A stretch of DNA of 51,204 nt from Aquipseudomonas alcaligenes MRY13-0052 (GTDB lineage: Bacteria; Pseudomonadota; Gammaproteobacteria; Pseudomonadales; Pseudomonadaceae): the NCBI GenBank assembly GCA_000474255.1, contig BATO01000042.1:1-51204 (forward strand). Direction: 5' to 3'. The position numbers were made by a program, and so were the translations under genes. Shown piece after piece: positions 1 through 8,704 of this stretch; position 1 is the first letter of the stretch; every line of letters starts with the position of its first letter. Below the pieces are notes generated by a model that did no database searches, had not been told where the DNA came from, and saw nothing but the letters and a program-made list of their open reading frames with translations.

Positions 1-4
1 ACCC

Positions 5-112
5 GTAGGATGGGTAGAGCACCGCGAAACCCATCGATCCGAGGCCCCATCACACACCGTGATTATTGGCCGCCCCGGCAGCATGGGTTTCGCACAGCTC
101 TACCCACCCTAC
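5..112. repeat. REP-type inverted repeat pair
   Basis: The arm at 5-20 (GTAGGATGGGTAGAGC) is mirrored at 97-112, and a second arm (GAAACCCAT against ATGGGTTTC) lies inside it. This is the usual layout of a paired Pseudomonas REP element. The 120-418 stretch that follows has no convincing gene but carries a leftward terminator and a possible small RNA. Confidence 0.6.
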
Positions 113-138
113 CCAAGCCTTCCCACCAAATCGCAGGC

Positions 139-169
139 AAAAAAAACCGCCGATGACCAGAACGGCGGT
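139..169 (-). terminator. Leftward Rho-independent terminator
   Basis: Read on the minus strand, a 7-bp stem (ACCGCCG / CGGCGGT) is followed directly by eight T residues. On the plus strand the stem is followed by TAAAG, so it works only leftward. No minus-strand gene lies just upstream: the next gene to the right, at 419, runs the other way. The terminator therefore has no obvious owner. Confidence 0.7.
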
Positions 170-303
170 AAAGCGTGGAGCACGGAGCAATCAATAACCG
201 ACGCCCAGCAAAGGCGACGGAATGACTATCCGCCCTTCCCCTTCTTACGGCTTGTCCGCTGCTGCCAGATCGTTGCGCCTGCGTGACAGCCCGCCTCACT
301 GCA
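139..303 (-). ncRNA. Candidate small RNA, about 160 nt, minus strand
   Basis: A clear leftward terminator ends this stretch. On the same strand a TTGACT hexamer (332-337) lies 17 bp before a weak -10-like hexamer (310-315), which would place a start near 303. The interval has GGA-containing segments such as AGCGGACAAG and GGGCGGAT but no ribosome binding site with a believable reading frame. No known RNA family was recognised. The call rests on the promoter-terminator pairing alone. Confidence 0.3.
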
Positions 304-418
304 CGCTGGGTCATGTTCGCGTGGCAGGCAGAGTCAAGCCCTGGCCAGGGCCCGACCCTAAGCTGGGGGCACGCCCTACGCGGGCGAACCCTCCCGCTGC
401 CCGAACCAGGAGCCGATC

Positions 419-1915
419 GTGTCCAATGCCCTGATCAACACCCTTCCCAGCGTCGACGCCTTCGTCGACCGCACCCACGCCTCGTTCATCGACGGCCAAC
501 AACACCAGCCCGCACAAGGCACCCAGCGCGAGGTGCACAACCCCGCCAGCGGCGCGGCGCTCTCGCGCATCCTGCAGGCCGACGCGCCGCAGGTGGATGC
601 CGTGGTCGCCTCCGCCCACCGCACCTTCCGCTCGGGCGTCTGGAGCGGCCTGGCCCCCGCCGAGCGCGAGCGCGTGCTGCTGCGCTTCGCCGACCTGGTG
701 GAAGCCCACGGCGAGGAACTGGCGCAGCTGGAAACCCTCAACCAGGGCAAGTCCATCCACCTCGCCCGCGCGGTGGAGGTCGGCGCCTCGGTCAACTACA
801 TGCGCTACATGGCCGGCTGGGCCACCAAGATCGAAGGGCAGACGCTGGATGTGTCCATCCCCGTGCCGGCCCAGGCGCGCTTCAACGCCTACACCCGCCG
901 CGAGCCGGCCGGGGTGATCGCCGGCATCGTGCCGTGGAACTTCCCGATGATGATCGCCCTGTGGAAGGTGATGCCGGCCCTGGCCTGCGGCTGCACCATC
1001 ATCATCAAGCCGGCGGACGAAACCCCGCTCACCGCCCTGCGCCTGGCCGAGCTGGCGATCCAGGCCGGCATCCCGGCGGGCGCCTTCAACGTGCTGGTCG
1101 GCGGTGCCGATGCCGGCGCCGCGCTGGTGGCCCACCCGCTGGTGAACAAGGTGTCCTTCACCGGCTCCACCGCCGTGGGCAAGCAGGTGGGCCGCGCGGC
1201 GCTGGACAACATGACCCGCTTCACCCTGGAGCTGGGCGGCAAGAACCCCATGCTGGTGCTCGCCGATGCCGATATCGAGCAGGCCGTGGCCGGTGCCATC
1301 GGCGGTGGCCTGCTCAACCAGGGCCAGGTCTGCGCGGCGGCCTCGCGCCTCTACGTGCACGCCAGCCGCTACCAGGACTTCGTCGAAGCCCTGACCGCCC
1401 AGGTGGCACAACTGAAGGTCGGCGCCGGCATGGACCCGGACGCCCAGGTCAACGCCCTGGTCTCCCGTCGCCAGCAGGCCAGCGTGCTGCGCTACCTGGC
1501 CATCGCCCGCGAGGAAGGGGCGCAGTTCTGCACCGGTGGCGGCCAGCCCGACCTGCCCGGCTACTTCGTGCAGCCCACGGTGCTGGGCAAGGTCACCCAG
1601 GGGATGACCTCGGTGCGCGAGGAAATCTTCGGCCCGGTGCTCTCGGTGCTGCCCTTCAACGATGTCGACCAGGCCGTGGACATGCTCAACGACAGCCCCT
1701 ACGGGCTCACCGCGAGCATCTGGAGCAACGACCTGGGCCGGGTGATGGACCTGATACCGCGCATCGAAGCCGGCACCGTCTGGGTCAACAACCACGTCCC
1801 GGTGGACCCCAACCTGCCCTTCGGCGGCTACAAGCAGTCCGGCATGGGCCGCGAGTTCGGCAAGGCCGCCATCGAAGGCTTCACCGAGCTGAAGTCGGTG
1901 TGCATCACCTACTGA
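419..1915 (+). CDS. Aldehyde dehydrogenase, phenylacetaldehyde dehydrogenase-like
   Basis: This is an NAD(P)-dependent oxidoreductase of the ALDH superfamily that oxidises an aldehyde to its acid in the cytosol. At 498 residues it has the normal family length. The PWNFP motif is at 172-176, the FTGST nucleotide-binding motif at 247-251, the catalytic Glu271 in LELGGKNP and the nucleophile Cys305 in GQVCAA. The N-terminal half resembles phenylacetaldehyde dehydrogenases (PadA/StyD/FeaB type), but substrate cannot be read from sequence and betaine-aldehyde-like enzymes are an alternative. The start is GTG, chosen because AGGAG lies 7 nt upstream. It stands alone: no pathway partner lies beside it. 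Confidence 0.9.
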   Translation: MSNALINTLPSVDAFVDRTHASFIDGQQHQPAQGTQREVHNPASGAALSRILQADAPQVDAVVASAHRTFRSGVWSGLAPAERERVLLRFADLVEAHGEELAQLETLNQGKSIHLARAVEVGASVNYMRYMAGWATKIEGQTLDVSIPVPAQARFNAYTRREPAGVIAGIVPWNFPMMIALWKVMPALACGCTIIIKPADETPLTALRLAELAIQAGIPAGAFNVLVGGADAGAALVAHPLVNKVSFTGSTAVGKQVGRAALDNMTRFTLELGGKNPMLVLADADIEQAVAGAIGGGLLNQGQVCAAASRLYVHASRYQDFVEALTAQVAQLKVGAGMDPDAQVNALVSRRQQASVLRYLAIAREEGAQFCTGGGQPDLPGYFVQPTVLGKVTQGMTSVREEIFGPVLSVLPFNDVDQAVDMLNDSPYGLTASIWSNDLGRVMDLIPRIEAGTVWVNNHVPVDPNLPFGGYKQSGMGREFGKAAIEGFTELKSVCITY

Positions 1916-1964
1916 TGCACCGCGCCATCGCCCGGCCCGCCATGGCTCGGGCGATGCACCTCGC

Positions 1965-3644
1965 CTACCCCCGCAGCAACCAGAACAGCGCGAACACCCA
2001 GCGCTGCCACCCGGCGTCGGCCGACTTCAGCACCCCCGTGGCAACGCCGTAACGCCAAGCCCAGTGCAGCGCGCGCTTGAGGTCGCGCAACGGGCTTTGC
2101 CGGTTGCGGTAGACGTCGATCGCCAGCAGCCCCATGGCATCGACGTTCCCCGCCTCGGCCGCGCGCACCAGGTGCAGCTCCGCCGCCTCCCAGTCGATGG
2201 GGTCGGTGCGCAGCGCCAGCTCGCCACAGAAACCGTGCATGAACGCCAGCACCCGCGGGTCGCCCTCCTCGGCGAAGCATTCCAGGTAGACCTCGGCGTG
2301 GTTCAACGCCTCCAGCCACAAGCGCTCCGCCGCTTGGGCATCCTCCTCGGCGTCGGCCTGTGCGGCCAGCAACTCCACCAGCGCCCGAGTCGCCGGGCCA
2401 TGGCCATCCGACGCGGCGGAACGCCACGACACCCGCGCCGCCTCCGGGTCCGCCGGGCAGCCCAACCCATCGCGACGGCAGATGCCCAGCAGGTGCAGCC
2501 CCTCGGTATGCACCGCCTGGTTGCGCCCGCTCAGGAGCAGCAGCCGCTCCAGCGCGGCGAAAGCCCGTGCACCGTCCACCGGCCCGGCGTCGGCATCCAG
2601 CCACAGGCGCGCCTGCAGCAACAGCAGCGCGTAGACCTCGTCCAGCTGATGATCCAGCGCCTGCGCCCGCTCCACCCAGCCACGCGCCTGCAGCAGCTCG
2701 TCCGTGCTGCCGGCCCTCTCGAAGGCGAGCTGCGCCAGCCGCAACCAGGCCGCCGCCGTGGGCTCGGCGGCCCCCTCCAGGCCACAGGCGCGCCGCGCCC
2801 AGTCCATGGCCTGGGCCGGGTCATCGGCCAGACGGGACAACGCCAGTGCCGCAGCGGGGTCGCCCGCCTGGTAACGGCGCGCCCATTCCCCAGGGGAAAC
2901 GGGCGGCGGCGCCGGCTCGTCCAGTTCCAGCTCGTGTTCCGGCTCGTGTTCAGGGCCGGGGTCGAGCGCAATGTCGTGCTCATCGAGCCCGACCGGCAGC
3001 GGCTCGGCTTCGGCAGGCGCCTCCAGTTCGGCAAAGGGCACCTGCAACCCGGCGAAATCCTCGAGATGGGCCAGTGCCCGGAACCAGGGGTGGTCCAGCG
3101 TATCCAGGCCAAAGGCCCGCACCCACTCGTCGAGGTTCTCGTAATCCAGCACCAGGGTGACGTCATGCAGGTCGACCGTGCCCCCCTGCAACGCCTGCAG
3201 GCGCGTGTCGGCGTTCCACTTCCAGAAGCCGATGCGCGAAGCGGTGTTGGCATCGAAGGGGCCGGAAACCGCATCCAGGTCGCCCTGCAGCCACAACGTC
3301 TGCAAAGGCCCCTCGCTGGCTTCAGCGGCACGCTGCAGGAAGGCCGCCACCGCGTCCAGGCAAAGCCCGATGGCGGGCACGCGATGGTGCTGGGGGTGAC
3401 GGCGGATATAGGCGTCGAACTGCGCCCAGTTGTCCTGCGCCGTTTCCAGCGACAGGCGCAGGCCATTGCCGGGCGTCTGCACCTCCACCTGCGCCGGCGT
3501 GATCGCCGGCACCACCTCGGCACCCGCCAGCAGCAGGCACCAAAGCGGCGACACGTACGCATCCGTCGCCAGGCAACGGGGCTCGATGCCCTCGCCACCC
3601 AGGTAGAGCCAGGCGGCGGAAGGCCGTTCCGATTCCATGTGCAT
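1965..3644 (-). CDS. Sel1/TPR-like repeat protein of unknown function
   Basis: This is a soluble protein of about 559 residues with no signal peptide. The N-terminal ~230 residues do not resemble a family I know. An acidic Pro/Glu-rich linker follows (PEHEPEHELELDEP), and the C-terminal ~300 residues are alpha-helical repeats with Sel1-like spacing (for example GICRRDGLGCPADPEAARVSW and VRAAEAGNVDAMGLLA). Such repeats usually scaffold protein contacts. The frame stays open to a GTG at 3716. I chose the ATG at 3644 because GGGAA sits 6 nt before it; 3638 is also possible. It is divergent from the TerD-like gene, and function is not assignable. Confidence 0.65.
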   Translation of the reverse strand: MHMESERPSAAWLYLGGEGIEPRCLATDAYVSPLWCLLLAGAEVVPAITPAQVEVQTPGNGLRLSLETAQDNWAQFDAYIRRHPQHHRVPAIGLCLDAVAAFLQRAAEASEGPLQTLWLQGDLDAVSGPFDANTASRIGFWKWNADTRLQALQGGTVDLHDVTLVLDYENLDEWVRAFGLDTLDHPWFRALAHLEDFAGLQVPFAELEAPAEAEPLPVGLDEHDIALDPGPEHEPEHELELDEPAPPPVSPGEWARRYQAGDPAAALALSRLADDPAQAMDWARRACGLEGAAEPTAAAWLRLAQLAFERAGSTDELLQARGWVERAQALDHQLDEVYALLLLQARLWLDADAGPVDGARAFAALERLLLLSGRNQAVHTEGLHLLGICRRDGLGCPADPEAARVSWRSAASDGHGPATRALVELLAAQADAEEDAQAAERLWLEALNHAEVYLECFAEEGDPRVLAFMHGFCGELALRTDPIDWEAAELHLVRAAEAGNVDAMGLLAIDVYRNRQSPLRDLKRALHWAWRYGVATGVLKSADAGWQRWVFALFWLLRG

Positions 3645-3920
3645 CGCACGTTCCCGGTACAGCGGGCCCGGCCGATCCATGGCCCGCACAAAGGGGCCAA
3701 TCATGGCGTGAAGCACGGGCGCTCACCAGCCGTGGCACAGAAGAAATCGCCACGATGCGAAAGCGTCGAGCGTTCGCCTGCAAACGGCGATTCATTTTTC
3801 CCGCCACCTGCAATATCCTCCACGCCGTGGCTATGGGCGTCCTTCCTTCTACCTCTGAAACTAGGGTGCCCGCTTCCCACCCGCCCACCTCACGGTGGGC
3901 TTTTCATTTCAGGGGCAGAT
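3645..3920. other. Divergent intergenic region with leader and attenuator-like hairpin
   Basis: This 276-bp gap separates two divergent genes. On the plus strand a possible promoter is TTCATT at 3791-3796 and TATCCT at 3814-3819 with a 17-bp spacer. About 65 nt later, at 3883-3904, comes a strong hairpin followed by TTTT. It ends only 6 nt before the AGGGG ribosome binding site of the next gene. No coding frame was found. Confidence 0.5.
3883..3904 (+). terminator. Terminator hairpin in the 5' leader of the TerD-like gene
   Basis: GCCCACC-TCAC-GGTGGGC followed by TTTTC forms a 7-bp GC stem with a T run on the plus strand only. No plus-strand gene precedes it within the gap, so it terminates a leader, not an upstream gene. 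This is the layout of transcription attenuation or a riboswitch expression platform, but no known riboswitch consensus was recognised upstream. Confidence 0.55.
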
Positions 3921-5984
3921 GTGAACGGAATCTTCCTGCGCCGCTGCCGCAAGTTCGCGGTCAGCCCCGGTGAAGGCGGCGCCAGCCTGGCCCAGGTGGC
4001 CATGGTGCAAAAGGAAACCGAGCAGCTCGGTTTCGTGCTCTCCGAGGCCCTCGCCGAGCGCCTGCTGACCCTCTCGCCGGAGCAGCTCGCCCGGGTGCTG
4101 CGCGACCTGCGCCGCCACCTGGCCCCGATGACCGGCGCACACCGTGAACACCGCCCGCTGTTCCCCGACTTCCCGGCCGGCAGCCTGGCCCTGGACGAGG
4201 CGCAGCTGTACCAGCGCGCCGTCCTCCACTACCTCACCTTGCAACGCCTGCGCCTGCAGGATCCGAGCCTGCCGGCGCCCCTGCTGCACCACCGCCAGCC
4301 GCTGGAGATCGACCTCGGCACCCAGGAAGAATTCGAGCGCATCTGCACCCGCCTGGCCGCCTCGCGCACCTCGCTGTCGGCGGACGACAAGGCCGACCTG
4401 CAGTGGTTCGTGCGCCAGTACCGCGACAAGGTGCTGGACCTGCTGCCGGAAGAAATCCCCTTCAAGGAAAACCTCGCGCTGATCGCCGCCTGGCTGCTGC
4501 GCTTCGTCCCCGGCGAGCGCGCCGAGCGCTTCGTCGACCAACGCATCGGCACCGCCACCGATGTGTTGCGCCTGGCCGTGGCGCTCTGCGATGGCGATGT
4601 CTCCCTGGCCGAGCCCTGCCGCTTCAAGGGCTTCAAGCGTCGCGAACGGCGCCGACTGCTGGCACTGCTGGAAGCCTGCGGCGACCCCACCGAAGACATG
4701 CGCCGCTGGCCCGAACGCTGGAAGCGCCTTGGCGAAGGCCTGCACCCCGGCGACTACCGCAGCCAATGCCCGCGTACCTGGCAAGCCTTCCAGGTGTTGC
4801 GCGAGGGCCTGCCGTTCAGCGGCTTCAATGGCCAGGTGGAGCGGGACCTGGAAACCGGCCGGGTCGAGGCCGCCAGCCAGCGCCTGGCCACCCGCCCCGG
4901 CGAGATGGCCCGGCGCCTGGACCACCTGCTGCGCACCAGCCCGCAGCCGGATGCGGTGCTCAAGCAGTTCGCCGAGGTCGCCCAGCAGGTCGCCACGCCG
5001 GTGCTGTTGCAGGCCCTGGCGCAGTTCGAGCATCGCGGGCACGCGCCCCTGCGCACCTTCTTCCCCAAGGGCGATGCCGCCCGTGCCTGGACGCTCCCGG
5101 ATCGGCGCGCGCCCATCGCCCCCGAGCACCTGGCCGATGCCATCGCGCTGATCCGCGCCACCCTGGTGGCCCGCTTCGCCAGCCGCCCGCCGCTGGGCCG
5201 CTGCTACCTGGCACCGGAGCTGGCCGACCGGGTGGTGCCCCTGGCCCAGCGTTCGGCCTCGCGCTCGCTGCGTACCCTGGTGCGCGGCAGCCGCATGCCG
5301 CTGCCCGAGTCGCGCTACATCCGCCTGTTCCTCTGGTGGACCAACGGCCACAGCCGCACCGACATCGACCTGTCGACCGCCTTCTTCGATGGCGACTTCG
5401 TCTACCGCGACCTGGTGGCCTACTACAACCTGCACGGCTACGGCGGCCACCACAGCGGCGACATCGTCGACGCCCCGCAAGGCGCTGCCGAGTTCATCGA
5501 CCTCGACCTGCAGCTGCTGCGCGACAAGGGCCTGCGCTTCGTGGTGCCCTGCGTCAACAGCTACACCAACCAGCCGTATTGCGACCTGCCGGAATGCTTC
5601 GCCGGCTGGATGGCCCGCAGCGACGTGGACTCCGGCGAAGCCTTCGAGGCCCGCACCGTGGAAGACCGCCTCGACCTCTCCGCCAACCAGCAGACCTGCC
5701 TGCCCTTCATCATCGACCTGGAGCAGCGCTGCATCCTCTGGACGGATATCGGCCTGGGCGGCTACCCGCGCTGGAACAACGTCGCCAACAACCTCAGCGG
5801 CATTTCGCTGATGCTGCGCGCCATGACCAGCCTCGCCGCCCCGGACCTGCACACCCTGTTCGCGCTGCATGCCGAGGCACGCGGCAGCCGGGTGGACAGG
5901 CCCGAGCAGGCCGATACGCTGTTCGGCCTGCGCGAGGGCATCACCCCGTTCGACACCGACCGCATCCGCGCCGAGTTCCTCTGA
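3921..5984 (+). CDS. MXAN_6230/SCO0854-type protein with TerD-like C-terminus, no RING
   Basis: This 687-residue cytosolic protein matches, from memory, the MXAN_6230/SCO0854 family. That family has an N-terminal segment starting near LLRRC, a helical middle and a C-terminal TerD-like domain. The C-terminal third shows the hallmarks RLFLWWTNGHSRTDIDLS, HSGDIVDAPQGAAEFIDLD and DLEQRCILWTDIGL, where Asp pairs in TerD folds bind calcium. Most members carry a CxxC RING insert after about residue 110, and none is visible here. The start is GTG, with AGGGG 5 nt before it. TerD-type proteins are linked to envelope and metal or phage stress. A TerC-family gene lies 1.7 kb away. The exact role is unknown. 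Confidence 0.7.
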   Translation: MNGIFLRRCRKFAVSPGEGGASLAQVAMVQKETEQLGFVLSEALAERLLTLSPEQLARVLRDLRRHLAPMTGAHREHRPLFPDFPAGSLALDEAQLYQRAVLHYLTLQRLRLQDPSLPAPLLHHRQPLEIDLGTQEEFERICTRLAASRTSLSADDKADLQWFVRQYRDKVLDLLPEEIPFKENLALIAAWLLRFVPGERAERFVDQRIGTATDVLRLAVALCDGDVSLAEPCRFKGFKRRERRRLLALLEACGDPTEDMRRWPERWKRLGEGLHPGDYRSQCPRTWQAFQVLREGLPFSGFNGQVERDLETGRVEAASQRLATRPGEMARRLDHLLRTSPQPDAVLKQFAEVAQQVATPVLLQALAQFEHRGHAPLRTFFPKGDAARAWTLPDRRAPIAPEHLADAIALIRATLVARFASRPPLGRCYLAPELADRVVPLAQRSASRSLRTLVRGSRMPLPESRYIRLFLWWTNGHSRTDIDLSTAFFDGDFVYRDLVAYYNLHGYGGHHSGDIVDAPQGAAEFIDLDLQLLRDKGLRFVVPCVNSYTNQPYCDLPECFAGWMARSDVDSGEAFEARTVEDRLDLSANQQTCLPFIIDLEQRCILWTDIGLGGYPRWNNVANNLSGISLMLRAMTSLAAPDLHTLFALHAEARGSRVDRPEQADTLFGLREGITPFDTDRIRAEFL

Positions 5985-6002
5985 GCCCGGCGCGGGGCCG
6001 CT

Positions 6003-6698
6003 TCAACGCAACGATTCGAACTGCCCCGTGCCCTCGTTCCAGGCGAAGGCCACGCCCGCGCAGCGGTAGCGCTTGCCCACCCGCAACTGGGTAGCGCCCT
6101 GCTCCACCGCCAGCTGCACGGTTTCCACATCCTCGCTGCGGCAACCCGGCAGGCTCAGCGTCTGCACGCGCTTGCCGGTCTTCTTCGCATACACCTCGAT
6201 GGCCGACGCCGGGCCACCGTCCTTGGCCAGCGGCACCTGGAAGTAGAAGCGTTCGGTGGAGGCCGCCTGCAACACCGCCGTGGTCGCCCCCGGCCAGGCT
6301 TCGTCGGAGCGCAGCATGGCCACGTGCGTCATGTGGATGGACAGGCGCTTGCCGGTGCGGTAGTCGGTCCAGGTGCCATTGAGGGTGGCATCGCGCTTGT
6401 AGTAGCCCGAGAAGAACACAAGGATGCGCGCAGCCGGCAGCCCGCCGGCGTCCAGTTCGTCCATGCCGATGCCGTTGTTGGGCTCGTTGTTGCTGAACAC
6501 CGGCTTGAGGCGGATCGGCGTGCGGTAGCGGTCATAGAAATACACGCCGCGGATGACGCGGTTCTGCTGGAACGTCACCAGGGTGACCGCCTGCTTGCCG
6601 AGGGTGCCCTGGTAGACATCCACGGCACCGGCCAGGCCGGGTCCACACAGGACCACGAGCAGCACCAGCCGCAGCCAATAACGGAACAGGCGGCTCAT
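6003..6698 (-). CDS. Secreted protein of unknown function
   Basis: This 231-residue protein has an N-terminal signal peptide (Arg-containing start, hydrophobic core to about residue 23, likely cleavage after GLAGA). The mature part is beta-rich with two Cys residues near the C-terminus (LPGCRSED and KRYRCAG) that could form a disulfide. I do not recognise a catalytic motif. Its ATG overlaps the stop of the preceding secreted gene (ATGA), so the two are translationally coupled. Its fold pattern (a small mature domain reporting on YYKRDATLNGTW-type turns) resembles that of its neighbour, so both may act in the periplasm. It converges with the TerD-like gene across 18 bp. Confidence 0.75.
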   Translation of the reverse strand: MSRLFRYWLRLVLLVVLCGPGLAGAVDVYQGTLGKQAVTLVTFQQNRVIRGVYFYDRYRTPIRLKPVFSNNEPNNGIGMDELDAGGLPAARILVFFSGYYKRDATLNGTWTDYRTGKRLSIHMTHVAMLRSDEAWPGATTAVLQAASTERFYFQVPLAKDGGPASAIEVYAKKTGKRVQTLSLPGCRSEDVETVQLAVEQGATQLRVGKRYRCAGVAFAWNEGTGQFESLR

Positions 6699-7609
6699 TG
6701 GGCTGCCTCCCCGGCCGCTTCAGCCACCACCCGTTGCCCTGCGTCCAGGCGGTAGAAGCCTGCCTGGAAGGTGCCGGGCCGGAAGCGTTCGCCACCTTCG
6801 GGGCGGTATTCGAAGCGCCCGCGCTGGTGGGCATCGGGGTACAGCGAGCCGCTGCCGGCCATCTCGGTCAGGCCCGCGTGCAGGGCGTAGCGGCCGGACG
6901 CCGGGTCGTACAGGTAGTACTGCACCGTGCCGCTGGTCAGGGCCTGGTCGCTATCGCGGATGCGCTTGGGCACGAAGGAGAAGTCGATGAAATCGTCATC
7001 GTCCAGGTAGGCCAACCGCAGCGTGTCGGTGCCATAGAAGTAGGCATCCAGCCCCTCGATCACCTGCCGCGTCGCGCCGCTCGCCTTATCGGTGATGGTG
7101 ATACGGTCGAAGACCGGCACCGCTTCATTGGCCGCCTTGCGTGCATGCACGCGGAAGCTCATGCCCTGGCTGGTGCCCTGCTGCAACAGGTCGGCCTCGT
7201 AGACCGCCCTGGAGCCGTCGCGGAACACCTGCTTGCGCTCCAATTGCAGCACGCGCTCCTCGCGGGTGCGCAGGTCGATCCAGCGCCCTTGCAGCACCTG
7301 CTGGTCGAGGGCGAAGGGCTGCAGCTCGATCGCCGCCGGCGGCAGTGGCGTGCCGTCGCGCAGGTTGATCAGCAGCGGCTCACTGGGGTCATAGGGCGTC
7401 GTTTCCAGGGTCAGGTGATCGGCCGCCGCCGAGGTTTCGACGAACCCGGCCATGCCGTCCCAGGCGCTGTCGAACTGGAGGATGACCTCCAGTTGCATAT
7501 CCCCCGCCGTGCCGCGGTACACCGTGCTGGGCAGGGTATGGGCGCTCGCCGTGGTGGCGACGAACAGGGCCGCCCACGAGGGCAGGTGCTTCCATGCTGA
7601 AAGGGCCAC
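6695..7609 (-). CDS. Secreted protein of unknown function (XAC2610-like C-terminus possible)
   Basis: This 304-residue protein has a signal peptide ending near ATTASA. The C-terminal ~150 residues (from VPVFDRITITDKASG through FIDFSFVPKRIRDSD) look like the calcium-loop, integrin-repeat-like domain seen in XAC2610-type periplasmic proteins. That is an impression, not a proven match. The start is GTG with AAGGAG 6 nt upstream. It is the first gene of a two-gene unit with the overlapping gene downstream. A strong terminator of the terC-family gene lies only 36 bp before its start, so its promoter must sit in or before that terminator, or expression relies on read-through. Confidence 0.75.
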   Translation of the reverse strand: MALSAWKHLPSWAALFVATTASAHTLPSTVYRGTAGDMQLEVILQFDSAWDGMAGFVETSAAADHLTLETTPYDPSEPLLINLRDGTPLPPAAIELQPFALDQQVLQGRWIDLRTREERVLQLERKQVFRDGSRAVYEADLLQQGTSQGMSFRVHARKAANEAVPVFDRITITDKASGATRQVIEGLDAYFYGTDTLRLAYLDDDDFIDFSFVPKRIRDSDQALTSGTVQYYLYDPASGRYALHAGLTEMAGSGSLYPDAHQRGRFEYRPEGGERFRPGTFQAGFYRLDAGQRVVAEAAGEAAQ

Positions 7610-7644
7610 GCAGTGCTCCTTGCGAAAAAAGGAGCGCAGCCTAA

Positions 7645-7681
7645 CAAAAAGCCCCCTCGGCGCGTCAGTGCGCGAGGGGGC
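7645..7681 (-). terminator. Rho-independent terminator after the TerC-family gene
   Basis: On the minus strand GCCCCCTCG and CGAGGGGGC pair over a 12-nt loop and are followed by TTTTT. It starts 19 bp past the stop codon of the TerC-family gene. Confidence 0.85.
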
Positions 7682-7699
7682 GGGTGTGACGCCGCGCCA

Positions 7700-8704
7700 T
7701 CAGCTCGCGCGGTTTTCCTCGATGGGCTGCGGCGCCTGGCCACGGGTCTTGTACAGCGACAGCAGCACGCCGCCGACCAGCAGGCCCAGGGTCACGCTGA
7801 GGGAGATCACCGCCGGGATCTTGCCGATGATGCCCACCAGGAAGATCTTCGTGCCGATGAACACCAGCACCAGGGCCAGGGCGTACTTCAGGTAGGCGAA
7901 GCGATGGATCAGCGCCGCCAGGGCGAAGTACAGGGCACGCAGGCCGAGGATGGCGAAGATGTTCGAGGTGTAGACGATGAAGGGGTCCTGGGTGATGGCG
8001 AAGATCGCCGGCACGCTGTCGATGGCGAACACCAGGTCGGCGCACTCGATCAGCACCAGGGCCAGGAACAGCGGCGTGGCCCAGAGCACGGTCTTGCCGG
8101 TGGCATCCGCCTGGCGCACGAAGAAGCGCTGCCCGTGCAGGCTATCGGTCACGCGCATGCGCCGGCGCAGGAACTTCACCAGCGCGTTGTTCTCCAGGTC
8201 CGGGTGGTCATCCACCTTGGAGAACAGCATCTTCACGCCGGTGATGGCCAGGAACACGCCGAACACGTAGAGGATCCAGCTGAACTCGTGGATCAGCGCC
8301 GCACCCAGGCCGATCATCACGGCACGCAGCACGATCACCCCCATGATTCCCCAGAACAGCACCTTGTGCTGGTACTCCCGGGGGATGGCCAGGAAGCTGA
8401 AGATCATCGCCATGAGGAACACGTTGTCCATCGACAACGATTTTTCGATGAGGAAGCCGGTGAGGTAATCCATGCTGGCGTCGCCGCCCTTCTGGAAGAA
8501 CACCCAGAGGCCGAACAGCAGGCCGGCGGTGATGTAGCCGGCGGAGAGCAGCAGGCTTTCCTTGACGCCGATCTCGCGGTTATCGCGATGCAGCACGCCC
8601 AGGTCGAAGGCCAGCAGGGCGAACACCACGGCGAAGAAGACCAGCCACAGCCAGGTGGCGGTGCCGAGGAAGTCGGAAAACAGGAACGTATCTAGGGCGG
8701 TCAT
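7700..8704 (-). CDS. TerC/Alx-family integral membrane protein
   Basis: This is a polytopic inner-membrane protein of 334 residues, about nine hydrophobic segments. TerC signatures include FAFDLGVLHRD-like (ALLAFDLGVLHRDNREI), the EKSLSMDNVFL motif in an early helix and the later IECADLVFAIDSVPAIFAIT motif. The paired Asp/Asn residues in these helices form the ion site. Members such as Alx and MeeF/YceF export manganese or feed metals to secreted enzymes. The start at 8704 (MTALDTFLF) is favoured by GGAGG 7-8 nt upstream; the frame extends 16 codons further. A GCGGT-ATTA-ACCGC hairpin (8754-8767) lies in the leader, but I could not find the yybP-ykoY manganese riboswitch core that precedes E. 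coli alx. Confidence 0.92.
   Translation of the reverse strand: MTALDTFLFSDFLGTATWLWLVFFAVVFALLAFDLGVLHRDNREIGVKESLLLSAGYITAGLLFGLWVFFQKGGDASMDYLTGFLIEKSLSMDNVFLMAMIFSFLAIPREYQHKVLFWGIMGVIVLRAVMIGLGAALIHEFSWILYVFGVFLAITGVKMLFSKVDDHPDLENNALVKFLRRRMRVTDSLHGQRFFVRQADATGKTVLWATPLFLALVLIECADLVFAIDSVPAIFAITQDPFIVYTSNIFAILGLRALYFALAALIHRFAYLKYALALVLVFIGTKIFLVGIIGKIPAVISLSVTLGLLVGGVLLSLYKTRGQAPQPIEENRAS

Noticed and set aside
3909-5870. 653-codon minus-strand frame
   Set aside because: Antisense shadow of the TerD-like gene, with Ala/Gly/Gln-rich composition and no domain.
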